Source: Chromera velia (taxonomy: Eukaryota; Sar; Chromeraceae). Taken from it: a stretch of DNA of 30,000 nt. Below the pieces are notes generated by a model. That model made no database searches. It was not told the origin of the DNA and saw nothing but the letters and a program-made list of their open reading frames with translations. Shown in pieces: positions 10,501 to 21,159 of the stretch. Each line of letters begins with the position of its first letter. Position 1 is the first letter of the stretch. Position numbers and translations under genes: made by a program. The stretch spans positions 1 through 30,000 of the forward strand of contig JAHBMJ010004628.1 of the NCBI GenBank assembly GCA_018398765.1. The letters are read 5' to 3'.

Positions 10501-13500
10501 CTCTCTAAGGGCGTTGGGTGAGATCATCCATCGCCTCCCTTTCGCTTCACTACTCCACTCACATATGTCTTCGGCTGTGCCTACTGTGCAGGCGTGCCTT
10601 TGCAACTGTCAGCGCGGACAGAAGTTTGAAGGTCTGGAGTTATCCTGTCGAGGCGGCGCCAGAGGAGGAGAGTGGGGGGATGCAGGGGGCAGGATTGTCG
10701 GAGATTCTCGACAGCGGCAATGCGGCCCGTATGGGGGAGTTCGGATTGATCACCTCGCACTCTTTTGAGGGTCTGCAGCCGATTGGTATCGCCTTCCATC
10801 CGTATGGCTTTGAGGTGGCTGTGGCATTTGAGGAATATGTAAAGGTGATGCAATTGTGCGCAGACGGGTTTCGTCAGGCTGTAAGCATCAACATCCGGCA
10901 GCCGCAGGCCCTCTCATACAGCCGTAGCGGTCGGCTTCTCGCGATAGGGGTCTTTGCCCGTGTAGCGATCTTGGACTGTCTCCGGGGTGTGGTTGAACAA
11001 TCCTTTGGTGGTCATGTAGCACATGTGACCAAGTTGTTGTTCTCAGAGGATGACAGAACTTTGTTCTCTGTTGGACAGGAGGGGGGGATCTATGGATGGA
11101 ATCTTGATGGGTCAATGACGAGACGGTTTGAATTCGTTGACAAGGGTGCGACAATCAACGCGATCTCGCACCATCTTGAAACGTCAGCAGTGGACGGTTC
11201 GGGGGTTCTTCTGTTTGATAATTCATGTTGTCCTCTCGTGTGACTGATTAGTTCCCTTTTCTCCTCTTCTTCTGTCTGTTTCCCGTTGGTTCTTTCAAAG
11301 CTTCGATTACGGAAGAAGAGATGTCCAAGAGTTGCTCCTTGAGTTTTCCCTCTCCTTCCTTTGTTCTGACACAAACAGACAAACCAATTGTTTACTTCCT
11401 GTTGCAGAGACACTGTCGTCCTCTCCACCTCGCAAGGATTCCTGCGGGCAATCTCAAGCGAGGGAAAGACGATGCTTCTCGACTGCAAGGCCACACTCGC
11501 AGATGCAAAGCCAAACTTTGCAAATGGTGGGAAGGAAAAGGAGGGAGGGGAGTCGGCTGCCGAGAGGTTTGCTCGAGCGAAGGCGGAGACGGAGGAGAAA
11601 CAAAAATTTGAAGCTGTCGACAAATTGGAGTCGTCTCTCGGAGCAGGGGCGATAGAGGAGTCTGATGATGGCAGTGTAGCAGAGGGGGAGGGGGACGGGG
11701 ACGACACGACGCAGAAAGAAGTGGGGGACAGAGACGCACAACAGCTGCCCGAGAAGCTCCTGCTTCAGTATACAGCCATTGCATTGTGTCCTCCACTTGA
11801 AGCCTGCTTTACGGGAATGAATTCTGGGGTGATTCGAAGTTTTAACTTCCCCTTTGTGTCCTCTGCCCCCGAACTGGAACCTGCATTTCGGGAGTTCGGA
11901 GTCCATTCTTCGGCTGTCACACAGATCAAAATCTCACTCGAGTTCTCTCTCCTCTTTTCAGCAGATGCAGGTCAGTCAGGAGGTTCTGTCTCTCTCAAGT
12001 CGACTGATGAAAAGATTCCCTAAAGAACTGATGTGTCTCGTAGGATCAGCCATCGTCTTCATCAAGAATTCTGTATTTCCTCCGCACTTTCTCGGATATT
12101 CAGCATGACTTCTCCACGTTCATGCCAATGCGAAAAGCTGTTTGCTCTGTTGCTTCTCCTTCTTCGGCTTTCCCTGTCGACGTAGTGTCATTTCAAGTCT
12201 TTCCCCCCCTTGAAGTGAAAGGAAGGGAATGCATTCAAATCCATCCATACACCTGAATGGCTGTCTGGCTCTATGCAGAGGGTTCGATTCTGGTCCTCTC
12301 TCTTGAGAAGATCTCAGAGGGCGAGCTCGTGACCCTCAGCCAATTCGAGCTGAACGTCGCCTATGCCAACTACCTTGCGGCGCCGGGGTTCAGGGCAGCG
12401 CTCCAGTCAGCACTCGCGACAGAGGATGAGCAAGCTGTGGCTGCATTGAGGAAGAAAAGGTCAAATCTCCACAGCGACACCAGACACCAAGTCGTTCAAA
12501 AGCGCCTCACAGCCGCGTTAAGGGCGCCCGGTTGCTCCGTGAGTGCGGATGACTTCCACCAGGTCCATCAACAATCATGGCAAGCCAAGTTGGACGACAT
12601 GGCCGAGCTAAAAGAGCGGTTGGAATCTGTGGCTGCAGAGGCAGACTACTCGATAGAGAGAGAACGACAGGCAGCTCAACAAAGGGAAGATGAAGCAGAG
12701 AATCAGAGAATGCAGGAGAGACAAACGTATGAGGGCAAGATTGATGACCTGCTTTCGAAGTTGACTCAGGCGCAGCAAGGGAAGGAAAGAGAGGTTGCAG
12801 AGTTGAACTCTGACTGGGAGAGAAAGCTGGAGACGACAGAGAGGAAATGCGAGCTGAGGGTCGAGACGCAATTCAACAAATACCTCGGCATCGCGTCAGT
12901 CAGTTGTCCAACAGGCAACTCCCTCCGTTCCCGTTTTCCGCTCTTGTTTCTGCTTATCCGCTTTCCATCCATTTCCACATTTCTCCTTCTCCCTCCCTCT
13001 CACACTCGCTCCCTCCCTCCCCTTCTTCCTCCGTCTCTCTTTTCCAGCCATCACAAACTGGCGAAGGAAAACACTCGTTGGGTTCATCTGTCCATCTGCC
13101 TGCTACATGTTTGTTTGCAGAGACAAGTTTGAGAGGTCCGCAGTTCGCCATCTGCAGTCCCTGGAGGACCAGGAGAAGAGCCACCAGGAGGAACTTGCGG
13201 CAGTGCAGAGGCAGCAGGAGCGGCTCCTCACAGTGGTCAAATCGGAGTACGACCGTGTGTGCGAACTGCTGCTTGCCGACGGTGTCAGGTTTGAAGAGGC
13301 CCTGGATCAACAAACGAGGGAATGCGAGAAGGAACTCAAAAGGTCAGTCAGTCAGTTAGTCAGTCAGTCAGTCAGTCAGTGTCTGCGTACATGCATGTGT
13401 AATCGAGGCCGCTGAGTGGAACGAGGAATCGGTTCATTGAAGAGTTAACTCGTTGGTGGGACACTTTTCTAAGAATAGCAAGAGACAATCGGGCCTTGCC

Positions 13501-16084
13501 CCTTTCATGCATCAGTTTCCTTCCCAGTTTGAACTTTTGGGACAAAAATCTACACAATCTTATGTGTTCCCTCTTTGTCGCTCTTTCCTTCTTGGTGAGC
13601 TGTTTTTTCGTGCCAGCCCTTTTTTCTTTCCCCCCCTTGCTCTTCATGAGAACTGATCAACATGCTCCTGTGGCGTGCCCTGCATGGCTTCTTCATTGGT
13701 TCTCATAGGTTGAATATACAAGTGCGTTCTTTGCTGCGTCCCTCTCCATCAACACCTTTGAATCTGCACGTGCATGTGTGTGTGCAGGATGCGGAACCAG
13801 CACAACCAGGCGCTCTTGAAGGAGTCAACCAAGAGCACAGACGCTCGGAAGCTGGTGGTGTCACAGGAATTAGAGATCAACAAACTGAACAGCCGGGTGA
13901 TGACCGAGGCAGAAAAGTTCAAAGAGTGCAGCGACAAGCTGAGAGACACAGAAAAGAAACTCCAGAAGCTCCAACTGGTGGCAGAAAGCCTCAACGCACA
14001 GCTTCGTGACAGGTAGGAATTCAGGGAACGGAATCAATCGGTGAAGGAAGATTCTCGTAGCTTCTCATCAAGTGGAATTCCTCTCAGATCTTTGCGGGTC
14101 GTGTTTTAACGTTTGTTCTGAATGACTCGTTGATGACGGGAGAGAAAGGACCATAATTCAGAGAGGCAAACGCCAAATAGAGGATTTGACTGAACTAACT
14201 CTCTCTTTAGGTCCCTCTCTTCTTTTTGTCTGACCTTTGCCTCCTCAGGTCGCGTTTTTTCGCCTTCTCTGCTGTGCTGACTCTCGATGCAGCACTTGAC
14301 TTGTTGTGTTGACATAATGTCCTTCCTGTTGATTTTCCTTTCCTTTCCACCCTCCCTTTCTCTGAAGGAACGCGGTGTTGAAAATGAAGGACCAGTCCCT
14401 GTCTCACTTCCAGGAGACACACAGACATCTGGAGGCTTTCCGTACAGTCCTCTTCCACAAGATCCAGGCGCTAGATGCCCAGAAAGGGCCTCTGGAGCAA
14501 CAGGTGTACGCTCTCAGGGAGAGCATCAAGGACATGTACTCTGAGTTCACTGATGAGATCAAACAGAGACAGAGGCTTGAAAGAGTCATTGCGGTCAGTT
14601 TTTGTCCCAAACAAAAAGGATGCCGTTCGAACGGTTTCACTGACAGCTGGAAATCAGACACGAGGCACCAAGAAATGCGCTCAAAACCAGGACGAATCAC
14701 CAAAAAATGATCTTCTTCAGGACAGTTTCAGACAGGAAGTGTGTAGCGACCACTTCTTTTCGTCCTTCTGATTGTTGGTCTCTTCTTCAAGATTTTGTCC
14801 TTCAAAATCCTCAGTGCCACCTTCCTTTGCCAATCTGCATTCAGTCGCTCCGGAAAAAGCACCCTTTCTTTTCTACCTGTGTTACAATTATTCCATGTGT
14901 TAATTCTTGTCTGAACGTTCTCCCTCCATGCAGAGCGACGCCGACATGCTCCAATCACTCCACTCAGAGAACGCTCGTCTCCAGCAGTCTCGCCGTCTGT
15001 TCCGGAAAGCTGTCGGTATCTTGCTTCAGGACGTGGAGAACGCCCTGCAGGCTCTGGCCAATGACACACCTCTCTGCCATGCCCTCAATGACACACTCAC
15101 CAAACACAAAAAGCTTCTGGCAGCTGAGGACCAGAGATTGGCCTCCCGAAGCGAGAACGAGTCTCTTTACGAAAAAGAGCCAGACAGTAGGATGCCTCTG
15201 GTCACTGCCGAGCTCTTCAGACAGCGTGATATTCTCATATTCAAATTCCGTTCCTCGATTGAACAGCAGAAGAAGAGCGAGGGTCGTTTGAACGAGCAGT
15301 TGTCCACTTGGATGAATCAGAACAGCCAGTTGATGCGAGAGATCAACCTGTTGAGAGAGGAGAAAAGGGCCCATTACAGAAGGGCAAAAGGTCTCGAAAC
15401 TCAAGTGCAGCTTGTCAACAAATTTCTGGAGGTCAATATTGTCCGAAATGGGGGCCTCGATCCTGTCGTTCTTCGTCGTGCTCGCACACTTCTGCGCCAC
15501 TCTGCCGAAGAGCTCTCGGCATCCCAAGCGATGTTGGAGGAGCTGGAGAGAGAGCAAGAAGCAACCCGGCAGCAGGAAAGAGACATGTCCTCAGCACGTG
15601 CACAGGCATTGGGGTATGGGCCTCTGTCGAATCCCGACACTTCGGTGTCTTCTCTTGGAAAGATGGGAAAGTCACAGAGCCAGCCGGCTCTCGGTGGCGG
15701 CGCCAAGGCAAAAAAGAAGGGGGGGGCTGCCAGTGGGGGAGCTGGCCCGACTCCTTTCCAGAAGAGGAAGGGGGAGGACCCCTCTCGAAGGAACCCCAAC
15801 AGCCAAATGTCAGTGGAGAAGAGAAGAGAGGGAAGAGTAGAGAAAGCTAGGGGTTGTAGACAATACTTTTGTCCCACTTAATTGTAGAAAAATAACACTA
15901 ACTGGCAAACGTCTCCTTGTTGCTGTTGCTCAAAGACTGGCGCCTAATAGATTCGTGTGCTCCTCGCATTTCTTTTCCCTGCTGTTGGCTACCTCATGCG
16001 TAGAGGAACAACCTGATTCTGTCTCTGAGTATCTCCACTCACTTTTTTTTCGGACTCCCTTTCATCTGCATCATTTACCTTCTG

Positions 16085-16123
<39 letters not shown>

Positions 16124-16662
16124 AACGCCTGATTGAAGTCCTCCTGCATCTCCTTCCCCTTTCTCCTCTGTTCTCTCTCTCTGTGTGTGTGCAGCTACAC
16201 GGTCAACAGAGAAGAGAAGCTCCCTCCCGCACGTCGTCACGGTTCTCTGTCTCGTCTCAGGGAAGCCCGGGAGACGGCACAGGCTCTCGAGGCACTCCAA
16301 CAATCCAACGAGCAGCTCGAGAGAGAGGGATACAGAGTCGCAAATGTTGGAGCCTCCATTCGGTAGGTCGGTCTGTTGGAAGATAGACCGGATGAAGGAA
16401 TGTTTGTTTGTGGATTCAGTCAGAACAATGACGCCTCACTCAAACAACGAGAGAGGGAGACGGCAGGGTCGGAAGGTCCCAAAATCCGTCTGTCTCTCTG
16501 TGTCCGAAATTCATTTCTTAATTCTCTTATTCTATATGTATGTAAGTGTCGCGGGTTTTATTTGTTTAAATCGATCATGAAACTCCTCTGAGTGCATGTC
16601 GATGCCCCACCTGGAACTTCATGAAAATCAAACTGGTAAAATCATGTCAGCGCGTTGATGAG

Positions 16663-16700
<38 letters not shown>

Positions 16701-16712
16701 TGTGTGTGTCTA

Positions 16713-16785
<73 letters not shown>

Positions 16786-17748
16786 AGGCAAACCATCAGG
16801 AGCCAGCTGAGTTCCGAGATGGAACAGCGGCAGCTTAGGGAGAAAGAGAAGGAGCGCGAGAGAGAAAACAGGGGAGAAAGGGGAATGCACAGGTCGATGA
16901 TGTCCGAGGGAGTGGACACTCTTGCGGAGGAATCGTCTTTGTGGTCCGAGGGAGCAGGAGCAGCCACTGCATCACGAGAACCTCCCCGGGTCAGTCAGAT
17001 TACCAACCGCCATTTGTTTCTTGTATCTGTTACGTGTTTCTCCATCTTGTGCCCGTAGTGCTTTTGGCTTTCTCTTTCCCTCTCTCTCTCTGTGCCTGTG
17101 TGTGTGAGGGAGTGAGTGCTTCTATTACACTCAATTTCTTTCTGCCCATGTGCATGCACGGTAACGTTCCTTCTGCAGACGGTTCTTCCATTGATCAACC
17201 CTCCACGGGGGACTCGGGTGGACGTCACCGCAGTCGACTCCGACGCAGCAGAGGGAAGCGAGCGGGTAGCACAGACTGACCCTTCAAGCATCGCCGCACG
17301 GGGAGAGGCAGAGGGGAAGGGCCCGAAAGGACCCCAGGACAGCACAGCTGCGGGATCGGATGGACAGCAGCAGCCCGTCAAAGCAGAAAGCTTCAGCAAG
17401 GAACTGAGCACAAGGCTCTTCTCTCTCCATCAATCAGGGCAGCAGAGTGCCGAGGACGCCCAACGCTCCTCCACGTTACCTGCGAACTCGGTGGCAGTTC
17501 AGGAGGACGGGCCAAGCAGGCAAGATGAGGCGCAACCAAGCGCCTCCCTGAGTGCAAATGATCCCTTGGAAGCTGGGGGCGTTGGGGCAACGCTCGCTCC
17601 CGAGGGCAGCCAGCCAAGCTTGTCTCCTTCTGATCCGACGCACGCAGGGGCAAACCTCTCTCGGTCTCTGCAAATGCAAGAATCGGTAGATCCGAATGGG
17701 CCAGCAGGAGGCGGTGGCAGTGAAAAAAAAACTGGTGATGATGAATAG
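7534..17748 (+). CDS. CFAP57: Cilia- and flagella-associated protein 57 (WDR65), 12 exons
   Basis: This encodes a WD40 plus coiled-coil axonemal protein; in other eukaryotes CFAP57 acts in inner-dynein-arm assembly and ciliary beating. Exons deduced from homology, splice sites and phase: 7534-9233, 10110-10271, 10592-11182, 11408-11970, 12279-12894, 13121-13342, 13788-14012, 14368-14593, 14934-15808, 16195-16362, 16788-16989 and 17179-17748. They sum to 6120 nt (2039 residues plus stop), with every junction in phase. Residues ~60-570 form the first propeller (starting [10 protein letters not shown], the CFAP57 N-terminal signature). Residues ~570-1040 form the second ([45 protein letters not shown]). 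Residues ~1080-1700 form the coiled coil, including the conserved [20 protein letters not shown]. The family is usually about 1250 residues. The excess comes from Gly/Glu/Ser-rich insertions (~329-385, ~455-492, ~848-933) and a disordered tail (~1800-2039). The weakest junction is exon 1 to exon 2 (donor GTTCGT); a small missed exon in that 876-bp intron is possible. Confidence 0.9.
9257..9353. repeat. (ATTC)n microsatellite in CFAP57 intron 1
   Basis: Imperfect ATTC/ATTT/GTTC tetranucleotides start about 25 bp after the proposed donor of exon 1. They stay open in the exon-1 frame and produce an artificial [11 protein letters not shown] tail if the exon is read through. Confidence 0.9.
10272..10591. 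repeat. CFAP57 intron 2 with CA-rich tract and (GA)n
   Basis: This intron has a GTGAGG donor and a ctactgtgcag acceptor. It contains a G-rich start, CA-rich sequence at about 10375-10437 and a perfect (GA) run at 10441-10468. No coding content was seen. Confidence 0.75.
13343..13380 (+). repeat. (GTCA)n array growing from a splice donor
   Basis: CFAP57 exon 6 ends AAAAG and the intron opens GTCAGTCAGTCAGTTAGTCA, continuing to GTCAGTGTC. The first GTCAGT is the donor that gives the correct phase into exon 7. The tetranucleotide repeat supplies about eight further copies of the same donor hexamer in tandem. Confidence 0.85.
16091..16119. repeat. (TC)n microsatellite in CFAP57 intron 9
   Basis: This is an uninterrupted pyrimidine dinucleotide run about 75 bp upstream of the exon-10 acceptor (tgtgtgtgtgcag). 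It is part of a long pyrimidine-rich stretch before that acceptor. Confidence 0.9.
16663..16787 (+). repeat. (TC)n(TG)n tract abutting the exon-11 acceptor
   Basis: A TC run (16663-16682) passes into about 100 bp of almost pure TG with a few interruptions (ctatgtctg, tgcgtgcg) and ends directly in tgtgtacag, the acceptor of CFAP57 exon 11. No conventional unique polypyrimidine tract lies between the microsatellite and the AG, so the repeat itself supplies the acceptor context. Confidence 0.85.
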
Positions 17749-18493
17749 ATTTATGCAGAACGTTTAACTTAATTGGTAAACTATTTTAGAAAAGAGGTTC
17801 CATAATAGTTTCTAATCCATCGTTTTTTTCACTTTAATTGTATAATATTTATATATGGTACTCAGGCTAGATTTCGTACGTAGAAGTCTGGATGGTATTA
17901 AGTTTACTCAATATCATTTTAAAAATGTTTTAATTAAAACTAAAACAGCCTCAGCGTTTCATACTAAAACTTTAGCTCAAATTAGGGTTGTTAAGTATAT
18001 AAAAAAAAAAGAAACCTTTCCAATATTTTTCTTTTTTTTATTATTGTGTTACAGTCTGTGTATCGCCTAGCTGGTATGATACTTTAATATTCATGATGTG
18101 TTTTAAAGCAGCCTTTGACTCATGGAAGGCCCTAGAGCGGAACATATCCATCAATCAATCAATCAATCAATCAAAACTTTGATATTTATATGCTTTTTTT
18201 AGAAGCTCCACGTCCTAGTGCATGTCTTCATATTAGGACAGGAAACCTATCTTCTTGAGAAGATTTCTAATTTTATATACATAGTGCAGCCTGGCATAAA
18301 AAAATGTAAAATATGTTGTCAGAGCTCTGTTTACACGCTAGCAAGTAGTAGCAACTTAACTTGTGGCCTAGCTAGCAGCTTTCACTCAAGTTAAAGAGTT
18401 TTACTAGCAAATTGGGCAATGTTGCAGTTTTTATCGGTCTAATCAGTTCTAGCTGTAGAACCAGTGGAGGCCAGAGTTGAAGATGCATGTCAA
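17749..18493. other. AT-rich intergenic spacer between convergent genes
   Basis: This spacer lies between the CFAP57 stop and the stop of a minus-strand gene. It is markedly more AT-rich than the flanking genes, with runs of T and A, an (ATCA)n run at about 18152-18172, and one short open frame (see the next entry). No AATAAA-type polyadenylation signal stood out on either strand. Confidence 0.7.
17855..18070 (+). other. AT-rich 71-codon open frame, unidentified
   Basis: This frame starts ATGGTACTCAGG and ends CTGTGTATCGCCTAG. The product would be basic for its first ~50 residues (segments NVLIKTKTASAFHTK and LAQIRVVKYIKKKE), then a hydrophobic FFFFLLL run that comes from a T-rich stretch. 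The LAQIRVVKYIKK segment weakly recalls the KIRVVRKSIAR motif of ribosomal protein uL29 (L29/L35). This is a faint resemblance and I do not call it that gene. Its base composition, unlike its neighbours, would fit an old organelle-DNA insertion or chance. Confidence 0.2.
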
Positions 18494-18732
18494 TTAGTGA
18501 GTCTTGAATGCAGGCCCCGGTGCGTAGTATGCTTGTTTATGGGGCCACGGTTTCCCCTTCCGGATTTCTTCTTCAGTGATCTCCTCTGCGTCGGCCTGCC
18601 ATCTCTCTCTCAAGGCTGACATCTGATCCTCTCCCGACATCCCAGTGGCAGCCTCTATCTCCTTCCGAGAGAGGAAGTCCAGACGAAGGTCCAACGCCAA
18701 TGCCCGGGCACCCTCGAATCCGTGGATCTCAG
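18494..18732 (-). CDS. 3'-terminal exon of an unidentified minus-strand gene
   Basis: On the minus strand an acceptor (tgtatccatgcag) at 18733 is followed by 79 codons ending TAA at 18494. The product is EIHGFEGARALALDLRLDFL, then SRKEIEAATGMSGEDQ, ERWQADAEEITEEEIRKGKP, and WPHKQAYYAPGPAFKTH at the C-terminus. It is charged, helical-looking and soluble. Its base composition and lack of repeats set it apart from the surrounding simple-sequence DNA, which argues for real coding sequence. Upstream exons were not found with confidence. Alternatively an ATG at 18748 (MCIHAAEIHGF) could start an 84-residue protein with no intron here. I do not recognise the family. Confidence 0.6.
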
Positions 18733-19200
18733 CTGCATGGATACACATTCCAGAGCAAGCAAAAAAGGTGTCGGTTTTTTCATGCAACAGGAACAATACC
18801 CAAGAGATACCAAACAAATGCTCACGCACCACATTGCTCACGACCAGCTCCGCACACCCTTCTCTACCCACTCAAGTTGATGGAGTCAACAGCCTAGTCA
18901 CAACCTCCATTTGAATCAACATCTGCATGGTGCATAGCCCCACACTCAATGAATGCCTCTCGATCTGAGTGACCGACCCGAGAAAGCTTTCGACTTTGGA
19001 AAGAGCCCGTCTCGGTAGTGAGTCACCCAGCACATGAGCTGGGGGTCCCATGTGACGCCTGCACACACACTCATGCACACGCATGCACATACACTCAGGC
19101 ACACGCACACTCATGCACACGCACAGTCTCATGCACACGCACAGTCTCATGCACACACTCTCTCTCTCTCTCATGCACACACACACACATACACATACAC

Positions 19201-19232
<32 letters not shown>

Positions 19233-19271
19233 TCTCATGCACACGCACACGCGCGCACGGACGCAAGCACA

Positions 19272-19319
<48 letters not shown>

Positions 19320-19338
19320 CACACGCACACACACACAT

Positions 19339-19370
<32 letters not shown>

Positions 19371-20513
19371 CGCGCGCGCTCCAGAAAGGCAGAACGGGAA
19401 AAAGGGGAAAGTCGCCTGATTGAAGCACTGGGAGTGTCTGAGGAAGGACTCTGCGTCCTCCCTTCGTTTCTTTCTTTCTGTGTGGGTGCAAGCCCGGCCT
19501 GCCATTCCTCTTCCTCAGCCTTTCGGAGTTTGTGGCGGGGGAAGATCGTCAGTCACTCTTTCTACACGTGTGCACGTACCAATAGAGTGTCTGTGATAGA
19601 GTTGAGCAACACGCAAACGCACACACATATTTTGAAGTGAATGTGTATGTATATATGTATGTATGGGGGTCACTTCCCGATCACTGATATTCTTGTCGGA
19701 ACCACGGAGCCGTATTTCTTTTTGTGCCTCTCCTTTCGCACTGACTGTCTTCATTCCCTTTGCTATTTTGCCTGTCTGATCAGCTAAGGAGAAAAAAGCA
19801 CAGCTAGTCGGAAGGAAAAACCGCATCATCAGGCAGCATCCAGCCGACCTTCCATTCGGCTCTCGTGTCGAGGTGCCGGACGGATCTTTCCGTCGCTCTG
19901 CATGCACGCACACACGGCGGGGAGCCGAACAAGGTGATCAACAGAGTACATCGGACTACGGCACATGAGTGCTGCAGGGCACTGCGCTGCATGCGGATAG
20001 AGAGAGAGTCACGATGCACTTTAAATCCAGGCCCCTCTGTCTGTCTGAAGAAACCACAGAAGGCCTGCACGTAGAAAAGCCTTCCTTCTTTTCCTTCCCC
20101 CACCTTCTTTAAAAGGGGGGTCTCGGCATCTCCAAAGGAAGGAAAAGGGAGGGGAGGGGAGAGGGCATACAGGGGGAGGAGAGAGGAACACGCGGGCAAT
20201 GTGCTCAATTGAGGGAGAGAAGCAGAGAACATGAAGAGAGAGAGGGAGAAGAGACAGATGAAAGGAAAAGAAGAGCTTTCTTCCTTCCTTCCTTCCTTCC
20301 TTCCTTCTACTTTCTCTTTCAAAGGCCTTGCTCTCACATGCCAATATATGTCCCTTTTCACTGTGTCCCTTTTCCACGAGCAGCCATTTGTGTGCCGAAG
20401 CAAGGGGAAAGATGCCGTAGAACAAAAGAGATACCTTAGCGACTGCCAAAAGAAAAGGGAAATATGGGAAGGTCGGGGTGGGAAAAAACGATTAAAGAGT
20501 TGAGAGCGCTTTC
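18733..20513. other. Non-coding stretch rich in simple repeats
   Basis: It contains CA-rich sequence with interspersed GA runs at about 19056-19380, including (CA)n, (GA)n and (ATACAC)n blocks, and a (TTCC)n run at about 20279-20307. Unidentified 5' exons of the 18494-18732 gene may lie here. Minus-strand candidates with coding-like residues include about 19804-19880 (TRAEWKVGWMLPDDAVF) and about 19750-19790 (ADQTGKIAKGMKT, followed by GTCAGT), but phases did not join. The open frames crossing the CA/GA tracts are repeat artefacts. Confidence 0.6.
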
Positions 20514-20932
20514 TCAGACCTTCAGCTTATCATAATACGCGAACGCGAGTTTCTTGGCCCTTTCAATTCCGTGCTTCTTCACAGCAAATGGCCTCGCAGT
20601 CAGCTTTCCGTTCTCGAACCAGCACACCTGCACAAAGGAAGGAATATTCAGATGAATGACACATCGGCTGCTTCCCATGCTTCAATGCGGTGGTGTGCAA
20701 TTTGATCGTGCTGCTCAAGACGCTCGTTGAGAATGTCTTCACAAAGCAGCAACTCTCTCCGTGGGGAGGAGAAAGAGAGAGTCATGAAAGAAGACCTATT
20801 AATAGACACAAAGGCTGTCATAAACGAAGCAGAAGAACACAGACAGCCCCACAAGCAAGCATGCGCAGCCACGACGACCTCAAATTCTTTGGAGAAGAAG
20901 GAAAAGAGGCAGACGGACCGAAGATTCCCCAA

Positions 20933-20968
<36 letters not shown>

Positions 20969-21010
20969 TATATGTTTCTTCTTCTTCTCCCTCCTTTTCT
21001 TCATGAACAC

Positions 21011-21044
<34 letters not shown>

Positions 21045-21094
21045 AAGACAGAAAGACAGAAAGACAGAAAGATAGAAAGATAGAAAGACAGAAA

Positions 21095-21159
<65 letters not shown>

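Noticed and set aside
12044..12072. Possible CFAP57 exon ([10 protein letters not shown]) after exon 4
   Set aside because: It fits phase from exon 4, but its exit phase does not match the exon at 12279. The direct 11970 to 12279 join gives [12 protein letters not shown], which fits the propeller better.
19018..19640. Open frames rich in HTHTHT / RERERE on both strands
   Set aside because: They are translations of CA and GA repeats.
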